From an uncultured Sulfitobacter sp. (lineage in GTDB: Bacteria > Pseudomonadota > Alphaproteobacteria > Rhodobacterales > Rhodobacteraceae): a stretch of DNA of 64,000 nt. A model generated the notes under the pieces. It made no database searches and had not been told where the DNA came from. It was given only the letters and a program-made list of their open reading frames with translations. Below, piece by piece: positions 37,085 to 45,148 of the stretch (the stretch's first letter is position 1; each line of letters opens with the position of its first letter). The translations under genes were made by a program, and so were the position numbers. The stretch covers positions 188,944-252,943 of the forward strand of contig NZ_CANMFS010000007.1 in the NCBI RefSeq assembly GCF_947497275.1, written 5' to 3'.

Positions 37085-37112
37085 TTCCCCGCGACAATCA
37101 TGTCGCGGGGAA
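37085..37112 (+). terminator. Strong intercistronic hairpin after binding-protein genes
   Basis: TTCCCCGCGACA pairs with TGTCGCGGGGAA across the tetraloop ATCA, a perfect 12-bp stem 8 nt past the stop; the following ACCTTT gives only a weak T-tract. Such hairpins commonly shield the 3' end of binding-protein mRNA and cut read-through to the downstream hydratases. Confidence 0.65.
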
Positions 37113-37165
37113 ACCTTTCACCGCCATTCGCATCAAGCAAATGCCAAAGAGACGAAGCAGTTATC

Positions 37166-37942
37166 ATGAGCCCAATCGAAGTGACAATTGAAGACGGAAT
37201 TGCGACCGTCTGTATCAACCGGCCCGAGCGCAAGAATGCATTGTCCGTCGCCGCGACGAACGGTCTGACCGATGCCTGGGAGAAAATCGAAGCGGATGAC
37301 TCCATCCGGGTCGCCATCCTGACATCGTCCGATTGCGGTGTGTTCAGCGCCGGACTGGACCTCAAGGAAGCAACCCAGATCGCGCGGGATGAGGGCGTCG
37401 ATATCCTGAGCAAGATGCGCGATCCGTTTCACGAAACCATGCGCGCTTGCAAAAAGCCGATCATCGCCGCCATGACCGGATCCTTGATGGCCGGTGGCAT
37501 GATGTTGACACTGAACTGCGATCTTCGTGTCGGCCTCAAAGGCACCAAGGTGGGCATTACCGAAGTGAAGATCGGGCGCGGGTCGCCATGGGCGGCTCCG
37601 GCGCTGTCGATGCTGCCACAGCCCATTCTCATGGAAATTGTTCTGACCGGTGATCTGATGCCGATCGAGCGGCTGCATGATTACGGGTTTACCAATTATC
37701 TCGAGGATACGCCCGACGACGTGCGTGCGCGGGCATATGCCCTTGCCAAACGCATCGCCGGTATGGCACCGCTTTCTGTTGTGGCGGCAAAGGGCAGCGT
37801 TCGCGCCACCATGGATCTGGGCTGTGCAGACGGTCTCGAAGAGGGCAAGCGCCTGCATGAGGTCGTTTATGCCAGCAATGACGCAATCGAAGGCCCCAAG
37901 GCTTTCGCCGAAAAACGCGATCCGGTCTGGACCGGGACATGA
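37166..37942 (+). CDS. Enoyl-CoA hydratase/isomerase family protein
   Basis: 258 residues, crotonase fold. The oxyanion-hole motif FSAGLDLKE (about 58-66) and GSLMAGGMMLTLNCDLRVG are present. The first catalytic glutamate position of the rat hydratase is replaced (GGMML), while the second is kept in GITEVKIG. This favours an isomerase or single-acid/base hydratase. ATG 37166. Overlaps the next crotonase by 4 nt. Confidence 0.87.
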   Translation: MSPIEVTIEDGIATVCINRPERKNALSVAATNGLTDAWEKIEADDSIRVAILTSSDCGVFSAGLDLKEATQIARDEGVDILSKMRDPFHETMRACKKPIIAAMTGSLMAGGMMLTLNCDLRVGLKGTKVGITEVKIGRGSPWAAPALSMLPQPILMEIVLTGDLMPIERLHDYGFTNYLEDTPDDVRARAYALAKRIAGMAPLSVVAAKGSVRATMDLGCADGLEEGKRLHEVVYASNDAIEGPKAFAEKRDPVWTGT

Positions 37943-38736
37943 CGAAGGTCGACAAGACCGAGCTTATGCGCCTCGAAAGGGATGGCCCTGTCGGCATCCT
38001 GCGCTTTCTGCAGTCCGACAAACGCAACCCTTACAGCATTGGCTTCGCCGAGGAATTGGTGACGCAACTGCGCGCCGCCGAACGGGACGATACGATACGG
38101 GCCGTGGTGATGACCGGGGGCGATCATTTCAGCAGCGGTGGGGATCTCGTCGGTTTCCAGTCCGAAATCACTAAGGGGGCCAGGGCAACGTCCGAAATGA
38201 TCGACGAGGTTCATGAGGGCGGGCGTGCTGCATATCGCTTTCGCAAACCACTGATTTCCGCCGTCTGCGGGGTGGCCTATGGTGCCGGTCTGAGCCTGGC
38301 GTTGTCTGCGGATATTGTCGTCGCGGCCGAAGACGCCCGGTTGTGCGAGGTTTTTGCCCGTGTGGGCGGCTGTCCCGACACTGGGTCGAGCTGGTTGCTT
38401 CAGCAGCGCGCAGGCGCGGGGGTGGCGCGCATGCTTGTGCTTACTGGTCGGGAGATCGACGGGCGCACCGCCAAAGATCTGCGGGTCGTGGAAGAATGCG
38501 TTCCGGCTGATCAGGTCGAAGCACGGGCGCTTGAAACCGCCCGCGAGATTGCCCGACATCCAATGTTCGGAGTTCAGACAGCCAAGCGGGTGATGCGTGC
38601 CGCGGCGGAATGCAGCTATCTCGAAGCATTGGATATCGAGCGGGATGCCCAGAGTATTCTGCTCTGCGCGCATGACTTTCCGGAAGCCATGAAGGCGTTT
38701 TCCGAAAAACGAAAGCCTGAATTCAAAGACCGGTAA
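37939..38736 (+). CDS. Enoyl-CoA hydratase/isomerase family protein
   Basis: 265 residues. Crotonase oxyanion element FSSGGDLVGFQ near 56-66 and AYGAGLSLALSADIVVAA; the second glutamate is likely in ARLCEVFARVGG. Closer to PaaG/ECI-like isomerases than to FadB hydratases by loop pattern. Coupled to the upstream crotonase (ATGA), so the two may act in sequence or as a complex. Last gene of the operon that starts at 28064. Confidence 0.87.
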   Translation: MTKVDKTELMRLERDGPVGILRFLQSDKRNPYSIGFAEELVTQLRAAERDDTIRAVVMTGGDHFSSGGDLVGFQSEITKGARATSEMIDEVHEGGRAAYRFRKPLISAVCGVAYGAGLSLALSADIVVAAEDARLCEVFARVGGCPDTGSSWLLQQRAGAGVARMLVLTGREIDGRTAKDLRVVEECVPADQVEARALETAREIARHPMFGVQTAKRVMRAAAECSYLEALDIERDAQSILLCAHDFPEAMKAFSEKRKPEFKDR

Positions 38737-38923
38737 AGCCGTCGAATAAACGCCACGAACGCGACAGGAGCGCATGCGAATGTACCCGAACCTGGGAGCC
38801 GGTACAGTGGACCGGAAGAAACTGTAGTCGAGATGCCGCCAAGAAGGAAATGCGGTTGAAAAACAGGGGGCAAAGGCCTTCGTAGTCACGGATTTTGATC
38901 CGGTACGAAATACTCAAAGAACG

Positions 38924-38948
38924 CCCGCTGATCGCAGCGGGTCTTTTT
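38924..38948 (+). terminator. Rho-independent terminator
   Basis: CCCGCTG-ATCG-CAGCGGG followed by TCTTTTT. It lies 188 nt after the last crotonase. The stretch 38737-38923 between shows no gene that I recognise. Confidence 0.85.
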
Positions 38949-39054
38949 CATGAGGTGGTGGGGGTATTCGTATCAGTTTCGAAGGCTGCGTGAGGCACAA
39001 GTCTGCGCAAGGCAACTGCCTTGCTCACAGGAGCTCTCGATCGTTGTCAAAAAA

Positions 39055-39070
39055 CAAAACACTTGTTAGA
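39055..39070. promoter_or_regulatory. Regulon operator C (degenerate left half)
   Basis: CAAAACACTTGTTAGA keeps the whole right half TGTTAGA and AACA of the left half of the shared palindrome. Promoter TTGTCA (39044) -N17- TAGATT (39067) has its -10 inside the operator's right arm, the same arrangement as operator B. Weaker binding is expected. Confidence 0.65.
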
Positions 39071-39110
39071 TTCTGGCGGGACACCAACAAGGCTGAACAG
39101 GAAAAGAAAC

Positions 39111-40268
39111 ATGTCACTGATCAAGGACACAACAACTTGGGCTTCCGATGAACACAAGATGTTCGCGGACAGTACACGCAAACTGTTTGAGGCCGAAATG
39201 GCCCCGAATGTCGAGAAATGGGCGGAACAGGGGATTGTTGACCGCGCATTCTGGAAGACGGTCGGCGAGCACGGCGTGATGGGTGGGTCAATCGCCGAAG
39301 AATACGGCGGATCCGGCGGCGACATCGGGTTTGACGCGATTGCCATTTACGAGCAGGGACGCCAGGGGGACATGGGTTGGGGCTATGGCATCCAGACCAT
39401 TGTGATCCATTATATCGAAGCCTACGGCAGCGAAGAGCAGAAAACGAAGTGGTTGCCGCGGCTGATCAGCGGCGACAGTGTTGCAGCCATCGCCATGACC
39501 GAACCGGGAACGGGGTCGGATCTTCAGAACGTCCAGACCTATGCTGAAAAGGACGGCAACCACTACAAGATCAACGGCTCGAAGATTTTCATCACCAACG
39601 GACATACCGCCGATCTTATCGTGGTCGTGGCCAAGACGGATCGCGGCGCCGGCGCAAAGGGCGTGTCACTGATCGTTCTTGAAACAGAGGAAGCGGAAGG
39701 CTTTCGCCGTGGGCGGAACCTCAAAAAGCTGGGCATGAAGGGATCCGACACCGCCGAGCTTTTCTTTGAGGATGTGCGCGTGCCCACCGCCAACCTGCTT
39801 GGCCCGGAGGAAGGGCAGGGATTCTACCAGTTGATGAAGCAATTGCCGTGGGAGCGGCTGATGATCGGCATCACCGCGCTTGGCTTTATTGACTTCGCCA
39901 TCGCCGAAACGGTCAAATACGTTCAGGACCGCAAGGCGTTCGGTAACCGGATCATGGATTTCCAGAACACCCGGTTCAAACTTGCGGAATGCAAGACCAA
40001 GGCCGAATTGCTGCGCACGTTTGTCAATGACGGCATAACGCGGCTTGAGGCAGGCCAGCTTGATGCGGCCACGGCATCAATGGCGAAATGGTGGGGCAGC
40101 CAGACACAAAATGAGGTGATGCATGAATGTCTCCAGCTCCACGGTGGCTACGGCTTCATGATGGAGTTCCCGATTGCCCGTCTTTATGCCGACAGCCGGG
40201 TTCAGATGATCTACGGCGGGACAAACGAGATCATGAAGGAGCTGATCGCGCGTTCAGTGGACGTTTGA
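39111..40268 (+). CDS. Acyl-CoA dehydrogenase (LCAD/IVD type)
   Basis: 385 residues from ATG 39111. FAD-binding MTEPGTGSDLQN near 129-140, KIFITNGHTADL and the C-terminal QLHGGYGFMMEFPIARLYAD are typical. The catalytic base is probably Glu248 in LPWERLMIG, the helix-G position used by long-chain and isovaleryl dehydrogenases; the MCAD position is glycine (IYGGTNEIM). Monocistronic under operator C and convergent with a CoA-transferase pair. Confidence 0.93.
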   Translation: MSLIKDTTTWASDEHKMFADSTRKLFEAEMAPNVEKWAEQGIVDRAFWKTVGEHGVMGGSIAEEYGGSGGDIGFDAIAIYEQGRQGDMGWGYGIQTIVIHYIEAYGSEEQKTKWLPRLISGDSVAAIAMTEPGTGSDLQNVQTYAEKDGNHYKINGSKIFITNGHTADLIVVVAKTDRGAGAKGVSLIVLETEEAEGFRRGRNLKKLGMKGSDTAELFFEDVRVPTANLLGPEEGQGFYQLMKQLPWERLMIGITALGFIDFAIAETVKYVQDRKAFGNRIMDFQNTRFKLAECKTKAELLRTFVNDGITRLEAGQLDAATASMAKWWGSQTQNEVMHECLQLHGGYGFMMEFPIARLYADSRVQMIYGGTNEIMKELIARSVDV

Positions 40269-40275
40269 TTCCGCC

Positions 40276-40308
40276 GGGGCCGGCCGAGGTTACTCTTCGT
40301 CCGGCCCC
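40276..40308. terminator. Bidirectional hairpin between convergent genes
   Basis: GGGGCCGG (40276-40283) pairs with CCGGCCCC (40301-40308), between the stop of the dehydrogenase (40268) and the stop of the CoA-transferase (40290). The short gap suggests a shared transcription end; no strong T-run. Confidence 0.45.
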
Positions 40309-41456
40309 AGAATCTCTTTGCTATGCTCGCCTAGGCGAGGGGCAGGTCGGTGATCGTGCCGCGCGGGGGTCGCCGAGAAACGAATCGGCGGGCGGGTTGC
40401 CCAGATTGTACCTTCGGTCGGATGATCAATTTGCTGAAAGAAACCGGTCGCGGCAAGATGCGGGTCGCTTGGCAGGTCCGATAGGTTGCGGACCGGCATG
40501 GCGGGAATGTCCGCCTGCTCCATCAGGATGAGCCACTCTTCCGTTGATCGCGTCAACGCAATCTGGGCCACCATGTCGTATACCGCGCCGATATTGCGGC
40601 TGCGGGTATCCATATCGGTCACCCAGGGATGTTCGACCATGTCGTTCCTATCAACCACCTTGAAGAACCTGGCCCACTGTACGTTGGTATAGGGTAAAAT
40701 CGTGATGTAGCCGTCTGCCGTCTGAACCGGGCGGCGGTGGGGCACCAGCATCCGTGAGTAACCAAAACTCTGCGGCGTGTCTTCGAATGTTGCCGCATCC
40801 ATGTGTTCGGCCAACAGAAACGCCGTCAAAGTCTCGAACATCGGCACTTCGACATGCTGAGCCTCGCCGGTGCGCTGACGGTGGAACAGCGCGGACATCA
40901 CGGCATAGGCCGCTGTCACCCCGCCAAGCTTATCGGCGAGGATTGTCGGCGCATAGGCTGGCGCAGCGTCAGGGTCGCGCAGCGTTGCCAGACTGGCGAA
41001 CCCCGAGACGGACTGGACGATGTCGTCGAAGGCGGGTTTGGCGGCATAGGGACCGTCCTGGCCGAAACCGGTGGCGGATACCGTGATCAGGGCCGGATAT
41101 GCGCGACGCAGTGTTTCGGGATCCAGCGATAATCGGGCAAGCGCCGCAGGTCGGACGCTTGAAATCATTACATCGGCATCTTTCAGCAGCTTGCGCAACT
41201 GATCTTGCCCGGTTCTCTCCTTCAGGTCGAGAACCACACTACGCTTGTTTCTGTTGGCACCCAGAAAGGCGGCCCCCATCAACTTGTTGTTTGATGGCTG
41301 GACCTGCCGCAAAAGATCGCCCTCAGGGGCTTCCACCTTGATCACATCAGCCCCCAGATCGCCCAGCATCTGCGTAGCCAAGGGGCCGAACACCACTGAC
41401 GTCAGGTCGATGATCCTGACACCCTCCAGGATTGCGGTGTTCTTCGCGGTGGTCAT
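40290..41456 (-). CDS. CaiB/BaiF family CoA-transferase
   Basis: 388 residues. Family N-terminus VRIIDLTSVVFGPLATQMLG, ATGFGQDGPYA, and active-site aspartate in PTILADKLGGVTAAY (about 165). The C-terminal domain includes IPAMPVRNLSDLPSDPHL, typical of the family III transferases of the YfdE/Frc group. Second gene of a two-gene operon (18-nt gap) transcribed from the divergent operator D region. Confidence 0.9.
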   Translation of the reverse strand: MTTAKNTAILEGVRIIDLTSVVFGPLATQMLGDLGADVIKVEAPEGDLLRQVQPSNNKLMGAAFLGANRNKRSVVLDLKERTGQDQLRKLLKDADVMISSVRPAALARLSLDPETLRRAYPALITVSATGFGQDGPYAAKPAFDDIVQSVSGFASLATLRDPDAAPAYAPTILADKLGGVTAAYAVMSALFHRQRTGEAQHVEVPMFETLTAFLLAEHMDAATFEDTPQSFGYSRMLVPHRRPVQTADGYITILPYTNVQWARFFKVVDRNDMVEHPWVTDMDTRSRNIGAVYDMVAQIALTRSTEEWLILMEQADIPAMPVRNLSDLPSDPHLAATGFFQQIDHPTEGTIWATRPPIRFSATPARHDHRPAPRLGEHSKEILGPDEE

Positions 41457-41474
41457 TTGCAGTGATTTCCAGTT

Positions 41475-42620
41475 CTAGGAGTGAGAGCCGAACTCGGCGC
41501 GAAGAACTGCGCCGTCGGCATCGAAACCTGGCGAAGGGCCAAGCGCGGGCTCGGACCCGTTGCGCCGTATCGGAGGCATTGCGACACTGACCGGACCGGA
41601 GGGGGTTCCGACGGTCGAACGGTCGAGTTGGGGATGATCCGACAGCGAGCCCACGTCGTTCACTGCCGCAGATGCGATGCCCGCACTATCGAGCAGCTTC
41701 AGGAGACCGGCACGTTCGTGCGTGCCGAATACGGTCTTGATAAGTGCTTCGAGCTCGGATTTGTGCTGAATCCTGGCCGAATTGTCGTGGAATCGTGGAT
41801 CACTGACCAACGCCGGGTCCCCGAGAATCTGGGTACAGAACCGTTCCCATTCGCGGCTGTTTTGGACGGATATGACGATTAAATCACCGCCTTGGCAGCG
41901 AAACGCGCCGTAAGGGCAGATGACAGAATGCCCAAGGCCGGTCCTCGGCGTGGGTTGATTGGCGTAGTCGTGAAAGAGCAGGGGAACCGCCATCCAATCC
42001 GCCAAGACGTCGAACATCGCCACCGAGACACCGCTTCCTTTGCCGGTGCGATCACGTCCCACCAGCGCTTCGCAGATTCCGGCGTGTGCCGTCATGCCGG
42101 TGGCGATGTCGCAGACCGAAACGCCAACCCGGCCCGGCGCGTCCGGCGTCCCGGTCACCGAGGCAAGGCCGCTTTCGCACTGCACCAGAAGGTCATAAGC
42201 CTTGGCATTTCGCATTGGACCGTCCGCGCCGTATCCGGTGATGTCGCAGGTCACAAGGCGCGGAAATTTCTCCCGCAGCGTGGCAGAATCAAGCCCCAGT
42301 TTCTTCAGCGCGCCGGGAAGGAGGTTTTGAATGAACACATCCGCGTTTTGCAGCATCCTCAGCAAAATTTCACGGTCTTCCGCGTCCTTGATATCCAGCG
42401 CGACCGACTCCTTGCCGCGATTCAGCCAAGTGAAATAGGCGCTTTCGCCGTTTACAGCCGTGTCATAACCGCGCGCGAAATCACCTGCACCCTTACGTTC
42501 GATCTTGATTACACGCGCCCCGGCATCGGCCAGCCGGGAAGAGCAAAAAGGTGCGGCAACCGCCTGCTCGAGCGCAATGACGAGTTTTCCTGAAAGGGGG
42601 GCTGAGTCTGTACCTGACAT
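41475..42620 (-). CDS. CaiB/BaiF family CoA-transferase (itaconate/mesaconate-transferase-like)
   Basis: 381 residues from ATG 42620; the longer frame to 42692 runs through the operator. VIALEQAVAAPFCSSRLADA, TGYGADGPM and RVGVSVCDIATGMTAH (active-site Asp near 163) resemble C1-C4 mesaconyl and succinyl-CoA:itaconate transferases more than formyl-CoA transferase. The possible role is to move CoA among short dicarboxylic intermediates. First gene of the minus operon under operator D. Confidence 0.88.
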   Translation of the reverse strand: MSGTDSAPLSGKLVIALEQAVAAPFCSSRLADAGARVIKIERKGAGDFARGYDTAVNGESAYFTWLNRGKESVALDIKDAEDREILLRMLQNADVFIQNLLPGALKKLGLDSATLREKFPRLVTCDITGYGADGPMRNAKAYDLLVQCESGLASVTGTPDAPGRVGVSVCDIATGMTAHAGICEALVGRDRTGKGSGVSVAMFDVLADWMAVPLLFHDYANQPTPRTGLGHSVICPYGAFRCQGGDLIVISVQNSREWERFCTQILGDPALVSDPRFHDNSARIQHKSELEALIKTVFGTHERAGLLKLLDSAGIASAAVNDVGSLSDHPQLDRSTVGTPSGPVSVAMPPIRRNGSEPALGPSPGFDADGAVLRAEFGSHS

Positions 42621-42656
42621 GGCGACCTCGGGTTTGTTCCAAAAAGCTTGACAAAA

Positions 42657-42672
42657 TCTAACAGATGTTAGA
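42657..42672. promoter_or_regulatory. Regulon operator D between divergent operons
   Basis: TCTAACAGATGTTAGA, a perfect palindrome except for the 2-nt centre. On the plus strand TTGACA (42648-42653) abuts it; on the minus strand TTGCTC-N17-TAGATT (42683-42655) has its -10 in the left arm. One protein dimer could therefore control both the CoA-transferase pair and the DUF35-thiolase-MaoC-racemase operon. Confidence 0.85.
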
Positions 42673-42724
42673 AATAAGAGCAATACGCTCAATCAGATAA
42701 TGGGTCATTTGAAGGAGATCGCAG

Positions 42725-43102
42725 GTGCCGAACACCACAGGGCCAGACCAGATTTTTCAGCGCGCTCTAGCCGAACAGGAAGTCCTGCTTCCCAAATGTG
42801 ATGACTGCGGGGCCTTTCACTTCTTTCCGAGGGTCCTGTGTCCGCACTGCCATGGCACTGCGATTTCATGGCAACGTGCCAGCGGCAAGGGCCGGGTCCA
42901 CACCACCACTGTCGTGCGTCGCAAGCCCGAGCGCGGCGGCGACTACAACGTGTGTATGGTCGAACTGGAGGAAGGCGTTCGGTTTATGAGCCGGGTCGAG
43001 GGGATCGCCCCCGGTGATGTCGTCATTGATATGGCCGTGACCGCCTTTGTGGGCGAGACCGAGGATACCCCGATTGTGCTTTTCAGACCGGCAGAGGTAT
43101 AA
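42725..43102 (+). CDS. Zn-ribbon/OB-fold protein (DUF35)
   Basis: 125 residues, GTG start with AAGGAGAT upstream. A rubredoxin-like zinc ribbon (Cys25, Cys28, Cys39, Cys42 in KCDDCG and LCPHCHG) is followed by an OB-fold with GRVHTTTVVRR. DUF35 proteins partner thiolase-like enzymes of the SCP2 type; in steroid side-chain degradation ChsH2-DUF35 with Ltp2 forms a retro-aldolase. Here it is 3 nt before such a thiolase-like gene, so a complex is very likely. Confidence 0.93.
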   Translation: MPNTTGPDQIFQRALAEQEVLLPKCDDCGAFHFFPRVLCPHCHGTAISWQRASGKGRVHTTTVVRRKPERGGDYNVCMVELEEGVRFMSRVEGIAPGDVVIDMAVTAFVGETEDTPIVLFRPAEV

Positions 43103-43105
43103 CGC

Positions 43106-44257
43106 ATGACGGATCAACTTCGGGGAAAATCCGCGATTGTGGGCACCGGACACGCCGGTTTCGGCGAGGCGCACGGGCTGACGTCCTTTGATGTGATGGC
43201 ACAGTCCGCGCTTGCAGCACTTGGGGATGCCGGGCTGAAGTTATCGGACGTAGACGGGCTGTTCTGTACCATGATGGAAGACAGCATGCCGGCGCTCATG
43301 GCAGCCGAATATCTGGGCATTCAGCCCCGCTTCATCGACGGTACCATGTTGGGGGGGTCGTCATTCGTGAATTACCTGACATCGGCGACCATGACGCTTG
43401 ACGCCGGTCTGTGTGATGTCGCGCTGATCGTATATGGTTCGACCCAACGCACCGCGTCGGGCAAGCTGGTGACAGCTTCGCGCCCGCCAGCCTATGAAGC
43501 GCCGTATAATCCGCGCTATCCGATTTCCGCTTATGCGATGGCGGCGGCACGTCACATGCATGAATATGGCACCACCCGCGAGCAACTGGCCGATGTGGCG
43601 GTGGCCGCGCGGGCCTGGGCACAGCACAACCCCGAAGCGTTCGAGCGCGGCCCGCTGACCCGTGAGGACGTGCTGGGTGCGCGCATGGTAGGTGATCCGT
43701 TGACGGTGCGCGATTGCTGTCTGGTGACAGATGGCGGCGGCGCCATCGTGTTGGTCCGTGCGGATCGAGCAAGGGATTTCCCCAAGCCGCCCGTCTATGT
43801 TCTGGGCAGTGCGGCGCAAAGCGCGCACAGGCAGATTTCGCAAATGAAGGACTTCACAGTGACCGCGGCCCGCGAATCGGGCAAACGCGCCTTTGCGGCG
43901 GCGGGGGTGTCTCCGGGCGACATTCAGGCGGTCGAGCTTTATGACGCCTTTACCATCAACACGATCCTGTTTCTCGAAGACCTTGGTTTCTGTGCCAAGG
44001 GCGAGGGCGGTGCCTTTGTAGAGGGCGGGCGCATCGCGCCGAACGGCGTCCTGCCGGTGAACACAAATGGCGGGGGGCTGTCCTGCGTGCATCCTGGCAT
44101 GTACGGTATTTTCACCGTCATCGAGGCGGCGCGCCAAATCCGGGGCGATGCGCCCGGCATTCAGTTGAACGATATCGACGTGGCTCTGGCACATGGCAAC
44201 GGCGGCGTGCTGTCCAGTCAGGTCACGGCCATTCTGGGCTCACAAGCCACGCTCTGA
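43106..44257 (+). CDS. Thiolase-like protein without nucleophilic Cys; probable retro-aldolase with DUF35 partner
   Basis: 383 residues of the lipid-transfer/SCP2-thiolase family. Aligning with the thiolase at 59771, the nucleophile position (Cys82 there, NNNCSTGS) is Gly84 (MLGGSSFV), so Claisen cleavage is not expected. ELYDAFTINTILFLEDLGFC near 277-296 and NTNGGGLSCVHPG near 319-331 match Ltp2-type aldolases, where tyrosines do the chemistry; Tyr279 is a candidate. It probably cleaves a beta-hydroxyacyl-CoA, freeing an acyl-CoA and a ketone or aldehyde. Confidence 0.88.
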   Translation: MTDQLRGKSAIVGTGHAGFGEAHGLTSFDVMAQSALAALGDAGLKLSDVDGLFCTMMEDSMPALMAAEYLGIQPRFIDGTMLGGSSFVNYLTSATMTLDAGLCDVALIVYGSTQRTASGKLVTASRPPAYEAPYNPRYPISAYAMAAARHMHEYGTTREQLADVAVAARAWAQHNPEAFERGPLTREDVLGARMVGDPLTVRDCCLVTDGGGAIVLVRADRARDFPKPPVYVLGSAAQSAHRQISQMKDFTVTAARESGKRAFAAAGVSPGDIQAVELYDAFTINTILFLEDLGFCAKGEGGAFVEGGRIAPNGVLPVNTNGGGLSCVHPGMYGIFTVIEAARQIRGDAPGIQLNDIDVALAHGNGGVLSSQVTAILGSQATL

Positions 44258-44280
44258 CGACGATCAAGGGAGGAAAGATC

Positions 44281-45138
44281 ATGCCACTGGATTTCGAAGC
44301 ACTTTCAGACTGGGATTTTGAAGAGATTAGGCAGTCGCTGACCGAGCGGGATACCATACTCTATGCACTTGGTTTGGGTTTCGGGGAGGACCCGACCGAC
44401 AAGAAGGAATTGGCCTTTGTCTATGAGGACGGCCTGAAGGCGGTTCCATCGATGGCCGTCACGATGGGCTATCCCGGCTTCTGGCTGCGCGATCCCAGGA
44501 CCGGTGTGAACTGGCAGCAGGTGCTGCATGGTGAGCAATGGCTGGATATCTACAAGCCGTTGCCCGTGAACGGCAATATCATCGGCCGCAGCAAGATCGA
44601 CTTTATCTCCGACAAGGGCGAGGGCAAGGGTGCGGTCATCTACCAAAGCCGTGAAATCATCGACGCGGACAGCGGTGAAAAGCTGGCACGCGTCGCGATG
44701 TCGGCGTTCTGCCGGGGCGATGGTGGGTTCGGCGGCGAGAACAAGCCCGGCCCCGCACCCGCCGTGTTGCCGGACCGCGCGCCCGACCACGTATGTGATA
44801 TCGAAACTCTGCCGCGTCAGGCGCTGATCTACCGTCTCAGCGGTGATTACAACCCGCTGCATGCAGACCCTGATGTTGCCCGCTCGGTTGGGTTTGATCG
44901 GCCGATCCTGCACGGTCTGGCGACATATGGCCTGGCGGCGCGGGCGATCCTGAAGACCTCGCTCGACTATGATGCCTCCCGGTTGGTCGGACTGGACGTC
45001 CGGTTCTCTGCACCCGTCTATCCCGGCGAAACCGTGCGGTTCGAGATCTGGGAAGAGGATGGTCAGGCCCGGTTCCGCGCGTCCATACCGGAACGCGATG
45101 TCGTGGTTCTGAACAATGGCGCCGCGCGTTTCGCGTGA
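44281..45138 (+). CDS. Two-domain MaoC enoyl-CoA hydratase-2
   Basis: 285 residues forming a double hot-dog. The hydratase-2 signature YRLSGDYNPLHADPDVARSV is near 184-203, with catalytic Asp189 and His194. This matches hydratase 2 of peroxisomal MFE-2 and ChsH3-like proteins, which make (R)-3-hydroxyacyl-CoA. RBS GGGAGGAAAGATC. It sits between the aldolase and racemase genes in the same operon. Confidence 0.93.
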   Translation: MPLDFEALSDWDFEEIRQSLTERDTILYALGLGFGEDPTDKKELAFVYEDGLKAVPSMAVTMGYPGFWLRDPRTGVNWQQVLHGEQWLDIYKPLPVNGNIIGRSKIDFISDKGEGKGAVIYQSREIIDADSGEKLARVAMSAFCRGDGGFGGENKPGPAPAVLPDRAPDHVCDIETLPRQALIYRLSGDYNPLHADPDVARSVGFDRPILHGLATYGLAARAILKTSLDYDASRLVGLDVRFSAPVYPGETVRFEIWEEDGQARFRASIPERDVVVLNNGAARFA

Positions 45139-45148
45139 GGTAAGGCAG

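Noticed and set aside
42621..42692. N-terminal extension of the CoA-transferase to 42692
   Set aside because: It would run through the operator and the divergent promoter and adds residues not typical of the family.
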